This document shows positions 52,690 to 64,000 of a DNA stretch of 64,000 nt, in pieces. The stretch comes from Climacteris rufus (taxonomy: Eukaryota; Chordata; Aves; Passeriformes; Climacteridae), in assembly GCA_013398175.1 (NCBI GenBank), contig VZRZ01000215.1, positions 1,201,306-1,265,305 of the forward strand, given 5' to 3'. The position numbers and the translations under genes were made by a program. How positions within the stretch are numbered: the first letter of the stretch is position 1; every line of letters begins with the position of its first letter. The notes below the pieces were generated by a model that saw only the letters and a program-made list of their open reading frames with translations, searched no databases and was not told the origin of the DNA.

Positions 52690-55600
52690 GTAAAATATGC
52701 TTTGTTCTTTACTTCCTTTCAAAAGTGAGGTGTGAAAGAACTTGAATGTGATTTCCTTTGCTTTGTGTAGCATTGTCCAGTGTAAATTACACAAGAAAAA
52801 AAGTCTTACGTGAGAAATTCTAACGCACGACAACATTCCAAAAAATTGACAAAACTGGTCTTGTACAGTATTTGCAAGAACAAAATTTTGTGGGATCTGA
52901 CCCTGAAATTTGGGATAAAGTAGGTGCTGATATGAAGACTTTAACTGTAAACAGTGTGATAAAAGCTTGATACATTAAACACCATATACAGCATTGCCAG
53001 TGTTGCCAAGCTTTATAGAGAAGTATGAAAAATACAGTTTCTTAAAACTGTGAGAAGATTTCTACATTTTAGCAATGCAGAATTATATTGAAAAGATTTG
53101 AAAGATTTGCATTAAAACTTTAAAGAGCATTTTAAACTTTGAGGTAAATATTCACTGTAGGGAAATAAAACTGAATAGGCATAATTACGTTCATCCATAT
53201 TAAATGTCATTATCTACATTTTCATAACCTGGCTACATCCATTAACTGTTTCCAGTATCTTTAGTGCTATTTTCTTGCCTTTAAAAAATTTAATGTTCTT
53301 TTGTCTATAGTTTTTAATATTGTTTGAAAACCAAAGTGTCTAGAGTAAGAGGAGAAATCTGGTACACGTTTCTATCAAAGTTGGATCTAAATTAGAGAAC
53401 AAAGAGGCTTAGAACAAGACATTTTTATTCTGTTTGTTACCAAGGGTTAAACTTCTCTGTAAGTCAATACAGCATTTGTCTATACTATTGAAGATTGACA
53501 TGAAAATAGAACATATACAGAATGGAAAACCTCTTGAATATATTGGCTTAGTTAAACAATTGAGGATTAAAATTATCACTATGTCTCAAACTTTTACTTA
53601 GTCCTGTCATTTCAATTAATTTTCTGCATGTCATGTTTGTGGTAAATAGTTTTGACTATTTACTGATAACAAAATGGTAGGAAAAAAACCACCCCATTTT
53701 TCACTTGATTACTATTCCAGTGTTGAAACTCCTGGCCATTTGAGCACGTTGCCAAGCTGTGATTGCACTTTTTGCAACCCATGAAGCGTACACGATGTTA
53801 AATAAAGATTGACTGAAGATAGGGCCTAAGAAAAAGCAGTGGCCATTTATTTTAAATGTAGCAAAACTCTTCATCAGCGTGTACTCCTTCTAGTTTTTCA
53901 TGTCAGATTTGACCTTCTCTGATAATTTTCTCTTCATATTAAGTACTAAAATGGAACTGACAAAGAAACCCTGGGGAAATCAATCCCACTCCACCTGAAA
54001 AATAGACAGATTTATTAGGTGTTTCAGGCTGTCTCCAGATAATCAAGAGATTATTAAAGTATATGCCTGTCGTGCTTTAGCCAGGGGCCTGTTTCCAACA
54101 AATGGAAGACTGTTTGGAAGAAAATGATTAGTGCTTAGTCATATCAGAAATGGGGATGTTTTCATGAAGAGGTGTTGGGTTATGCATCACAGGTTTGTTG
54201 CTGGGTATGATCTGTGAATTTAATGTTGGGGAAAATAGTGTGCTTTAGAAAATACACATGCAGGCATTGCCCAAGAAATCTAGAATTTGAGATGTGACTA
54301 GTGTATAGTATGTCTTTGATTCCTATTATTGTAGCTGTGTATTTTATTGACAAGCTGATTTACATTTATACCTTCCAACCCCTGAGATTTCCCTTAAGAG
54401 GACGTGGGACCTTCATTTTTTCTCCTGCATTAGGCTCTGTAGAATTCCTCAGATGAACTGTCTTCCTGCTAGCATCTATTCTGGTAGCTAAGTCTGTACT
54501 TTTGAGAATAGTGAATCTGTATTTATCCAGGTGGTTCTTCAGTTATTTTATATTCATATTTGCAATTGCAGTTTTAGTTGCCATCCTTGTTTTCCTCTGC
54601 TGTGTAAATAACATGAGATCAGTTGCCTACATAAGAATGAGCTGTATTTCTGTATTTCATCTAGCACTTTTCAGCAACATCTTAAGAAGAAAATTAGCCT
54701 CATGTCTCCATTTTACAGTATTTCACTGTCCACCTGGAAGAGAAGCAGGAAGTGGAAATACATTTAAAAAAGTAAAACTGGAAGTATCTAGTTTTAATTA
54801 GAAGTCATTAGGGTTTGCTGAATGTCTCTTCTAGAATTCAGCCTTTTTTTTCAGAGATGCTGCTAGAAGTTACTCTGACAAAAGGAGCAGAGCTAAAAAG
54901 TCTAAATTGCCCCTTTTAACATTTTTATATATCCCCTTTGTTTAGGAAAGAGACTATTTTTGTTGTTTTGATTGTTTATTTAATGATGTATAAGTCACTC
55001 ATGCTAATGAGCAGTGCACTGACTCCCCCAAATGATGTCCATCAGCAGCACATAAAAGCAGACACTTACACCTAAGTAATGCATTGTCTTTTTCTCTTCA
55101 ATGCAATTCATGTTTTTATGGCATGCTCACCACTGTATTTCTGTACAAACACCACTGTGTTTTTGTATTTCCCAGAAAAAATGGAATATCTTTCTCCCTT
55201 TGAAAGTGTGGCATTGGCCATTGACTGCTTGAGAATTGAAGGCTTCCACACCTGTTCCTGGTGGAATCTTAAAGCTGCCATCTGGGTATAAACTAGAGGT
55301 GTCTGTCAGTGTGTCTAGACTTAACAGGCTCTGGTAGAGCTGCCAAACACACTTATCTTCCTAATCCTTTTAAAAAGAGTAAGCTCTCTTTGCTATTGTT
55401 GCCAAAAGTATTGCAAATAATAGCAAACCTGATCACACCGGGTTACCAGTGGCTACAGGCAGGTTTTTATTGTCCTGTATGCTTTGACATAGCACAGATT
55501 GATGGTCTTTCCTGACCCACAGAAGAATTTCGAGACAATGGATTCTAATCCCATCCTTACTTTCTAGTCCTAAACTCCTTGCTTTCCTTCATACTGTAAG

Positions 55601-57240
55601 CAAGCTAATGGCAGATAGCATAGGAAGCAGGAAAGATTGCTTTAGCAGAGATGAAGCAAGAACTTGATTAAAAGTCACCTTTCTAAGAGAAAGGATAGCA
55701 ATGTTTCCTCCTATAAAAAGAAAAAAAATGAGGTATATATGCATCTTGGAAACACCTGAAACATCCCCAGCATTTCTTTTGCGCCCAGGATGAACCCTAG
55801 GCTGAGGAATCTAGATTTGCTCTTGGTGCCGCTTCACCCTTGTTTTCAACAGCAATATTGTGTAAGGCAGATCTGAATAATAAGAAATTACTGGGGAAAA
55901 GAGAAATTTGTTGAGATTACCATAGCTCAATTCCAGGTAGAACAGTTTTTCCAGACAAAGCATTGTGGGTGCTGTACTTAAAAACGAGAAAACTTTCTCT
56001 GCAGCCTAACTCATGCTTCAGGCTCCTGCTGCTGCATGTTGCCATGCTTAGTGTGGGACTTGTAGCTGGGGATGACCCAACTTAGTTCCACGTGGTAATG
56101 ACAGTGTTGGTGGCATGAGGAGCCAGGCCACATGATGCAGAAAAGAGGTGCTTTTCCATCCCTCCATCCTCTGAAGGACAGCCCTGGTTCTGAGGTGGAC
56201 TCATTGCTTTAAGCAGTAGTTACGGGTCTCTGTGCAAGAAGGATGGGTTTTTGCATATGTGAAATATGTTAGGATTCTATTTTCTTACTTGTGGCTTTAC
56301 TGCTACAGACTGTAATAATTAGGATATAGGTTGTGAGGTATCATTAGTATCATTAAAGATTGATTAAAATATAAATATCCATTTAAGTCAAGCAAAAAAT
56401 GGTGTGGAAGTGAGAGTAGAACTCAGATTTCCTTGGGTTTACACTTTAAACAGTTTGTCCTTCTCTGTATTACAGAAACATTCTGTATCTTTGACCACAG
56501 AGTAAAAATTTTCCTTCTTTGCCTCTTGGAATGATCTGTAGATGTCTGACTATTTTTTTTTTTTTTTAGGTTTTAGATAGATTTGGTGATGTTTGTTGTT
56601 CAGTTTTCCTTATATAAGGTGTGGACAAATTTACTTAGCTGCCTATCACGGATCCAGAGAGAGTCAGATTCATTGATATTTCACTGGAATTGTTCTGGAG
56701 ATCATGTAATGAAGTGTCCTGATCTTTCTAGAGAAAGAAAAAAATAGGTATAAACTTAATAAGTGTCCTTTGTTAAATTGTGTCTGCAGGGTTTTTTTTA
56801 ATACATAGATTTGGTTTTTTTCCAAAATGAAGAGCTTTGTTAATTATAACCTCAGAGAATAAAGAAGAGGGGAAAAAACCCCGACAGAAATAAATCCTAA
56901 ACTCTACCTCTGAAAGGTGTTCAAATGCTGGATTTGTATACACAGGATAAATAGGTAAACAGTATGATATGAACAAAATTTTCTTACTTATTCACAGTGT
57001 AGCTTCTTTATACTGTTGTCATTTTGAGCATATTTCAGGGCATTTTGAGTTTTCATATTGTAACTCATTGAGAAGAATTTGTTTGGTGAATAATTCTGTT
57101 TTGCATTCTTTTTCGTATCAAACCTTTCCTCTGAGTTGTTGTCTCTGAAGCTTTTCTTTTACATTAAAAAATTATTAACTAGATGTATATGCATAATTGT
57201 TCACGATTAATGTTATTTAGTGTCTGAGAAAAGTGATGGG
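52690..57240. other. Intronic DNA, nothing recognised
   Basis: AT-rich. A block near 54640-54730 ending ccattttacag faintly resembles an ancient MIR-type SINE core, but not enough to call. Confidence 0.55.
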
Positions 57241-57300
57241 AGGATGAAGTGTATGCATAATTAACCAGTTGTCTGGAGGTCAATATCCGGAAGTTACTCA

Positions 57301-57380
57301 ATTTATCTCAGTTCAGGCTTCCCTAAGCTAGGTGCTTGTGTAGTACATCTTGCAGTGTTATGGCAAAATTGGTGAAACTA
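57301..57380 (+). repeat. Diverged direct duplication, copy A (210-bp offset)
   Basis: Aligned without gaps to 57511-57590, 63 of 80 positions match, and the last 30 bases (tgcagtgttatggca and onward) match at 28 of 30. Weaker similarity extends leftward to about 57250 at the same 210-bp offset, suggesting an old tandem duplication of a unit near 210 bp. The family is not recognised. Confidence 0.75.
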
Positions 57381-57510
57381 ATTTGAGATCTCTCACAGAC
57401 CAGCATTTAATCTCTTGTCAGGGGTCTCTATTAGATCTTTTTTGTGATCCACTTTTTTGTATGCTCATAATTGACTTGTTTTCCAGACACAATAATCAAG
57501 AAATTGCATA

Positions 57511-57590
57511 ATTTATTTCATTTCAGGGCCCTCTGCGCTGAGTGGTTATGTAGCTCAACTTGCAGTGTTATGGCAAGATTGGTGAAATTA
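57511..57590 (+). repeat. Diverged direct duplication, copy B (210-bp offset)
   Basis: Second copy of the block at 57301-57380, exactly 210 bp downstream. The best-preserved part is 57561-57590. No known transposon or coding family is evident in the duplicated unit. Confidence 0.75.
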
Positions 57591-57660
57591 TTCTTAAATC
57601 AGAAGGAAGTGTTCAATCTAATGTCAAGGATCTTAAGCAATAAATGCACTTTATTGTCCT

Positions 57661-60600
57661 GTGACAGCATTTTCCACTCATGCAGATGCACTTCAAGGTG
57701 TTTGAGAAATTCAGGTATTAAGAATGACTGGCACTGGGCTTCATTTTTCACCTTTTTTGACGAAACATAGAAAAATATAATAGTGTTGCATTTTTAAATT
57801 GCTTCTAATTTTTACTGCCAAAGGTGTGGATGGCTCTTGAAGCATGATTATCTGGGCAGGGTCCTATGTTTTTGAGTTTCTTAGTTTCTTTCAATCTTGC
57901 CTACTTTAGCAAGAGTATGTGTTGCACTGAAACATCTTTTTTTCTAGATTAGTTTATGATATTTTAACACTTTGATTTAAATCAAAGTATGCCTGCTGTT
58001 TTTTGCTGGTTCAGTGACATCCTCAGATGAGTGCATTGAGGTAAAATGGACTTTGCAAGTGCATGAATACTCTTTGTAAAGTTGTTGTTTCTGTGGAGAT
58101 GTGCTTGACTGTAGAACAAAGTCTCATATTGTGGCAAGATGTCACTTGGTGTTCCCTGTTCTTTAATGTTGATCTTTAGTTCATTTAGCTTAGAATGTTA
58201 CATTACCCACACTGATATACTGCATTGGTCCAAAGCAGAATTTTAGCTTTCAGATGTTTTTGCCTGTCCTTTGCTGCTTTTGCATACTAGCTGTCATATT
58301 TTGTCATACCTTTTAAATAATATAAGCCCTTATGCACTCCAGCATGTCAGTGGGATTGATTGTTGTTATGTAAATGTACATAACTGCATAGGTGTGCATA
58401 ACTACAAAATAATCATTAGAATAGCAAATAAAGTAGAAAAAAAAGAGAGAAAAGAACCCCTACAACTTGTCTCACAACCATTCATTTTTTTATTCATGTA
58501 CTGTTGGTTACCCTCATAAAAAGCTTGAGTTGAAATGCTACCAGAGTATACTTTTTGTAAATCAAAAATGTATCATTGCTATTTTCTTTTTTTTTTTTTA
58601 TTCTGACATTTATTTCTACTTTGAAAGCTAGTAGTTGGAATTTTACCTCATTACTGTCAAAAATTTAACAAGTATAGTACACTTTAGGCAGTAGTTGTTA
58701 TGTTTCTTTATTATACCACAATCTTGATTCCCTGCGGGAGATCCTGATGTAAACTAGACTTGAGTTATTTTGTAATAAAGTGATTGACTGCAATATGATA
58801 TAGAAATGGAATGCACTTGTAATTATTCAGTTTGAAGTCAATTATTTGAATCTAGAGTAAGGAGATTGAAGTCTTACCTGTAAAAAGGAAAATTTGAACC
58901 TGCTTGCTACTTTTGGCGTAAGGTGAGGGTGGTAGCTATAGTTGACTTTAAATCATCTAGTTTTGCTTAGTGGAGTAAGAAATCCAAAGCTTTTTACTTA
59001 AGTTTGTGTTAACCACCCATTTTACTGCTTCTTCTAGTTCTAATGTAGACAGAGAAGACTTACTCCAACATGTTACAGCTGTCATATTAGCTTTGGTTGT
59101 GAAAGATCACAATCGCATTTGAGTCTGTTTAATTAAAATTGTACTAACTTACACTGTTTCTGTTCTTTCTTTTACAATAGCTCTGTACACATATAGGGAA
59201 CTTTCACTTCATGTGTTTAAATCGTTTGCAAGTTTTACTCTATCCTAACCTTTAAGTTTCTTTGTCATAGAAATGTACTCAAGTTGCATTATTCAATCTT
59301 ATTTTTCATCTTCGGTCTTACGGTTATGGTTTTCATGATCTTGTTAACTTGCTAAATCAGATTCCTTCATCTGGCCATCTGGTACATGGCACTACTGAAG
59401 GAGTTTTCTGTAAATCTCAATTATTTTTTCCTTGAACTATTCTATTAAGATGTGATACAGCAACGTATGGCTCATCTAACAACCGAAAAATATCTTCCAA
59501 GTGTGTATTAGTTATATCCTACATCTGAATGGTAAACTTCACAGGGATTAAGCAAACCTTATGAAATTTTCTCTGTCCTATTCTGGTCTAAAAAGGATCC
59601 ATTTTATCTTCAAGTATGATCTAATGGAACTGAAGTGTTAACCATGCCTCAGTAATTCAAAATCACCAAGCTACATACTAAGCATGAATTTATACCTCTG
59701 AACTATGGATTAAAATAAACCACAGATTTCTCTGCAACATAATCGGCTGATACTGATATAACCTAGAATAGCCTTTCAGTTTCCATAGGAACAGATGATA
59801 GAATGTTTTGAATCTTGGAATAGCTAAAATGAATGTCTGACTTCAATATAGTTCACTTTTACTTTGCAGCTTGCAACCTCTGCGTGGAAGGGCTAAAAAT
59901 GTGCATTAAAAAGGAATGGTGGAGTTGTGGCATAACACATATTAAAGTGTTTTTAGGAGCAGTAGTAACAACAATAACAAAAAATAGTATTAAAAATAAG
60001 GTGTTTCTACGCATGATTCTCATGCGTGTTAGCTCTGTATTTTAGTAAACAGGTGCAAAAGGTGTTTTTAATTCCATAGGAAAAAGAGAACCATTCCTTT
60101 GTGTTAATGGCTCATTATGTGTTTTGCAACAACAAAAATATCAGTCTTGTTCATCATCTCTAAATTTCACTTCCAACCATTGCTTTGTCTCAGCGCGTTA
60201 CACTGTACAGGTTGGAAATGATTGGAATAATTTGTAGAGCCCAAGGAAACTTCATGTAGCCAGAAAGAAAAGATCAGCAAAACTTGATAACACACTTCAG
60301 TGTGTTATTTAGGTGACTACAGCAAAAGATGATTATTGAAGAATAGGCAAGGAAACATGCCAGCTGGAGTAGTACTTGTTTTATTAGATGTTTGACAATG
60401 CTTTAACAGGTCATGTTGCTGTGTCAGAGAAGATGAGCTTTGAGTATAAAAACATTACCAATATTTAAAAGACATCTGTCTTTGAGATAAATGGCTATGT
60501 AATTCCAGTATTAATGTAGAGGGAAAATATGGAGATCTTATTTACAAACCATTGGGAATGTGAGTGCCCGTAACCTGAAGCGTCGCGAATGCGGCTGTGT

Positions 60601-62238
60601 GTGAATGATACTCTGTGACTGATGGTTCAGTACTTGGGCTCTTTTCCTTTTTTTGTACCTCATTTAAGGTGCAACATGTATGGCATTTCAGGTGTTTAAA
60701 CATTTTATATGTGAACATTAGGATGGTGCTGGAAGTAAAAAAAAAAAAAGAAAGAAGGAAAATGGGGAAGAAGTAATAAGTTAACTCGAGATAGTTTCTC
60801 TTTTCAGTGAAGCAGTTTGGTCTGAGAATGGAGCTGCATTGTGCTAATGTAGTTCAAATAGGAATTTTTTTCAACCATCTGTATTCCAGGCCTACTTTCA
60901 ACTACCATTAATATAGAGGACTCATGAGAGGTGTAGAGTTATTGGAACATGGGTGAGTTTAATAGCAGCATTTTGAAAATAGAAGGGTTTTTAAAATAAA
61001 AGTGGTATCTAGGGCTTTCCTGCTCAGTATCAGAATATTGTTTACTGTTGTAAATGTGGGGAGGACCCTGTGTCACATGTTACTTTCTGAATATTGGTCT
61101 TTTTTCATTAATGATTCTGGGTTTCAATTTTCCATCATTTTTCAGGAAATTCCTCACAAAGTGAGGAATTAGACAGCTACTAGCAAACCTCATTCCACAA
61201 GTGGGCAAATACAGAGAAATTCTGAATGACGAGAAGTAAACAGGAAGGTTGTTGCCAAATATTTGAGTTTGTAACTTTCTATGCTTTAATGATTAGGCAA
61301 CACTGGCCTTTTTAATGGGCCTTGTTTCATGAAGATGCTTTTTCCTCCCTATATGAAAAGAACATGTTTTTTCTTAAATCCTGGAAGCTTCCATTTTCTC
61401 ACCCACTAATATCTTCAACTGTAGTTGTTCATTTTTTGAAATATTTTGCCATTCAAGTAGAAAAAGCATTGTAAAATGAATGTAAATTTCAGTTCTTTAA
61501 TTTATATTCAGCAGAATATTTTCAGGTGTGGGAGTGAGCACAGGGAGCTCCCTGTGCCTTCCATCAGCCACCTTTCCCAGTTGGCAGCTCTTGCTGGGAC
61601 ACTGCCTGCCCAGCTCTGGGCTGTTTGTGGCTGTGCAGCTGTGCAGTGCTCTCACCTGCATTTCATTCCACAGCCAGTTCTGATGTACTCCTGCAATCAT
61701 CAGAATTGGGTTCAGGCCTGATGAAGTTGAGGATTTTAATGTAACAGATATTGAAGTTATGAAGCGTCTATTAGTAGAACAAACAAAATACACAGGCTTT
61801 CCTTTTTGTGAGGAGACAGTATGGGGAGATACTGTGTTACAATATATTAGGGGCTGTGGTTTTGTAAAATCTTCAAATTTGATTAGTTTGAGGTTAGAGA
61901 AAAGTTTTTCCTGTCCTTTGGATTTCTTTTTTAATCAAATCATTTTAAAGCAGAGAAGTGAGAAATGAAGCAGTCGTTGTTTCCCGGATTTGGATTGCCT
62001 GACTGTCTCCACTGCGGTGGTGGCAATGACAGCAGCTTCCACTGCATGACCAAGGTGTGCACATGTCCATGGTTAGGGCACACATTCCTTCATCCTTCAG
62101 CTGGATACCATTACACTTCCATTTCCCTAGGCCTTGGAATGCCTTCAGAAGCATTCTGATTAAGAAGTCCTCTCCCACTGGACATCTTGCTGTGTTACCT
62201 CCATTGATTTCCAAGCTGTGAGCCCAGCTGAGCCCACC
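57661..62238. other. Intronic DNA, no gene seen
   Basis: Contains the TCF-like palindrome at 57969 and a 9-bp perfect hairpin at 60287-60308 (ataacacac, loop ttca). A GC-richer patch at about 61530-61690 is unidentified. Confidence 0.55.
57969..57988. promoter_or_regulatory. Perfect 20-bp palindrome with two facing TCF/LEF-like sites
   Basis: The sequence actttgatttaaatcaaagt is its own reverse complement. Each half holds CTTTGAT, close to the TCF/LEF consensus CTTTGA(A/T). The two sites face each other around a central tttaaa. Such palindromes can arise by chance in AT-rich DNA, so regulatory function is only suggested. Confidence 0.35.
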
Positions 62239-62469
62239 GAGAGCCCTGTATTTGTATCTGAGAGCCCTGTATTGGTATCTGGGAGCCCTGTATTTGTATC
62301 TGAGAGCCCTGTATTTGTATCTGAGAGCCCTGTATTTGTATCTGAGAGCCCTGTATTGGTATCTGGGAGCCCTGTATTTGTATCTGAGAGCCCTGTATTT
62401 GTATCTGAGAGCCCTGTATTTGTATCTGGGAGCCCTGTATTTGTATCTGAGAGCCCTGTATTTGTATCT
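62239..62469. repeat. Minisatellite, 11 copies of a 21-bp unit
   Basis: Eleven contiguous 21-bp copies of gagagccctgtatttgtatct fill exactly 231 bp. Only two variant sites are seen: ttt or ttg in the middle (copies 2 and 6 have ttggta), and gag or ggg at the start (copies 3, 7 and 10 have ggg). Copies 2-5 and 6-9 carry the same variant order, so an 84-bp block of four units appears duplicated. Because 21 is a multiple of three, several frames on both strands stay open through it (a 7-residue SPVFVSE-like repeat on +), but there is no sign that it is coding. Confidence 0.98.
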
Positions 62470-64000
62470 GAAATGCTCCTGCAGATCAGCCTGTGGCCCA
62501 GGTAAGCCCAGCAGAACTGGGAGCTGCTGCCTCCTTTGCTGTTCTTGTCCCCTGCACGCACTGGAGGAGGTGTTGGCTCAGGGCTTTGGGTGGCTTGGCC
62601 ATGGATGGTTCTTGTTGATCATCTGTTAGCACTCCTGATTATTAATTGTACATCTGCTGGACACGTGTTCCACAGAGTGGTCTGCAAAGCAGACAGCTCC
62701 AGTGAGATGTTGTCAACAGCAAATGGAGCATGAAACATTCCCTTTTCCCTTCCCTCAGTGGCAGGTAGTACATCGTCTTGTAAGGAATTCATAATTAGTT
62801 GATATGAGGCATAGAATAAATGTACTGCCTTTAAGCAAATATTGAAAATAGAAGAAAGCAAGAGACTGCATTATGAGGAGAAACCTGCTTGGACAGACAC
62901 ATGCATATTTAATCAGTCTTCAATAATTCATGTAATATTAATGTGAAGCATATGGTAATACAAGTGTTTAGTAAAGTGGTTTTGGCTGAAATTTTAATAC
63001 CTAATTGGGAGTTGTTGCCTTTTATTTTATATCTTAAAATTCTTTGGGAAAAGGTAGAATTAGCTTAAGTCAATTATTTAGTATTACTACAACTATGTGT
63101 GTTATAGATATATATATAGATATAAGGACTTCAATCCTTAAAATCTCTGAATTTCTTTAACTAAAAAACTGTGTCTGATTTTGCACAGTAATTTTGTGCC
63201 ATGGCCTCTTTCAGTGCCTTTCCCACAGAATCCATTGTTATCTAAACTGTCATTTTTTTTCTTTACTCTTTTTCTTCTGATAAGGTACTGCTTAATGTTT
63301 TCTAGTCTGATTTTTTTTTTTTTTTGGTAAGAAAGATAACTGCAACAAATAGCATAAAATACAGATTTGTGTTATAAAAACAGCAAAAAAAAGCGGAGAC
63401 ATTGGTATTGCTGCTCAATTTTCTAGGTTTCATTATAGTTTATATGTTTGTGATACTGTATTAAAATGATGAAGTTAACTTTGTATCTTTCCTTTCTAAC
63501 TAACTTGACCCTGTTTTGTAATGCCATAAAACTCCTTAAGTTTTCATTTAATAGAGTTTGAAAAATTTTGGGAGCAACTCTTTTACCAGCTCTTCAACCA
63601 AGTATGGTATTTCTTTGTGTACAGTAAGGTTAAGATTGTTTGAGCAATTACTTGAATAATCAGTAATTTGCATCTTGAAGGAGATCCAGCATTTCTGCTG
63701 GGTAAACACGTTGGAATGGAAGAAGAAAGGAAAGCAGAGTCATCTTTGGAGACTTCTCATGCCAGAAATGCAGATGTGCAGGTCCACCTTGCTCTTTTTC
63801 CAGAGCCATAGATTTACCCCATACACCATGTGCTTTCTGGAATGAAAGGTTTGTGAAAGAGGAGGGAATTCCATGAATTCCTAGTTGAATAGATCTGGGA
63901 AAATGGCGCTACTGGGGAAGTACCTGAGCATAAATTTTTAGATACTCGTGTTTTAGGGAACATCTCTACAGGGTAATAGAGATAACACAGCAATGCCTTA
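62470..64000. other. Intronic DNA to the right edge, nothing recognised
   Basis: GC-richer for about 250 bp after the minisatellite, then AT-rich with a TA microsatellite at 63104-63124 and a T15 tract at 63311-63325. No COG5 exon found. Confidence 0.6.
63104..63124. repeat. (TA)n-rich microsatellite
   Basis: Short alternating run, atagatatatatatagatat, interrupted by single g bases. Confidence 0.85.

Larger units (their letters stand above)
52690..64000 (+). other. COG5: COG5 downstream intron (5' part)
   Basis: It begins with the gtaaaa donor after the CAG codon. The next COG5 peptide (NPTQVGTALQVFYNLG in mammals) was looked for and not seen before the right edge, so the intron probably continues beyond the window. 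It contains a diverged 210-bp-offset duplication, a TCF-like palindrome and an 11-copy 21-bp minisatellite. Confidence 0.75.

Noticed and set aside
54640..54730. Possible ancient MIR-type SINE
   Set aside because: Only the ccattttacag word and loose flanking similarity are present; not enough for a call.
56553..56569. T15 tract followed by AG, resembling a strong splice acceptor
   Set aside because: The sequence after it does not encode a COG5 peptide, and stops occur early in the frames checked.
62160..62561. Frames of 95-133 codons with 7-residue repeats on both strands
   Set aside because: They are open only because the 21-bp minisatellite unit is a multiple of three and lacks stops in those frames.

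Overview
The window looks like vertebrate nuclear DNA, most likely from a bird. It is AT-rich, almost free of long open reading frames, and carries several decayed CR1 LINE fragments, the dominant retrotransposon of birds and other sauropsids. One single-exon receptor gene and one spliced exon can be recognised with confidence. The species cannot be fixed from what I can see.

Layout. Bases 1 to 52558 read as intron of COG5, which runs on the + strand. GPR22, an orphan class A G-protein-coupled receptor, is nested antisense in this intron: its complete 433-codon reading frame lies at 9440-10741 on the - strand. A splice acceptor 25 bases before its ATG, and a CpG-rich patch with a consensus splice donor about 1.9 kb further upstream (12560-12710), suggest a short non-coding first exon and promoter. 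COG5 itself shows one 131-bp coding exon at 52559-52689, followed by more than 11 kb of further intron. The same nested antisense pairing of GPR22 and COG5 is known in mammals, so the arrangement is old.

Repeats. There are four CR1 pieces (about 2730-3366, 27690-27880, 44608-45265 on the - strand; 46137-46276 on the + strand). There is a large inverted repeat with arms of about 315 bp and a 278-bp spacer (40459-41369), an 11-copy 21-bp minisatellite with internal higher-order structure (62239-62469), a diverged duplication with an exact 210-bp offset (cores 57301-57380 and 57511-57590), and several small tandem or simple repeats.

The two genes do unrelated jobs as far as is known: COG5 is a Golgi vesicle-tethering subunit and GPR22 is a plasma-membrane receptor. 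The physical link is nesting, which could allow transcriptional interference or shared regulatory elements. I found no evidence of a previously undescribed multi-gene system. The most unusual structures are the inverted repeat, the minisatellite and the candidate internal GPR22 promoter.
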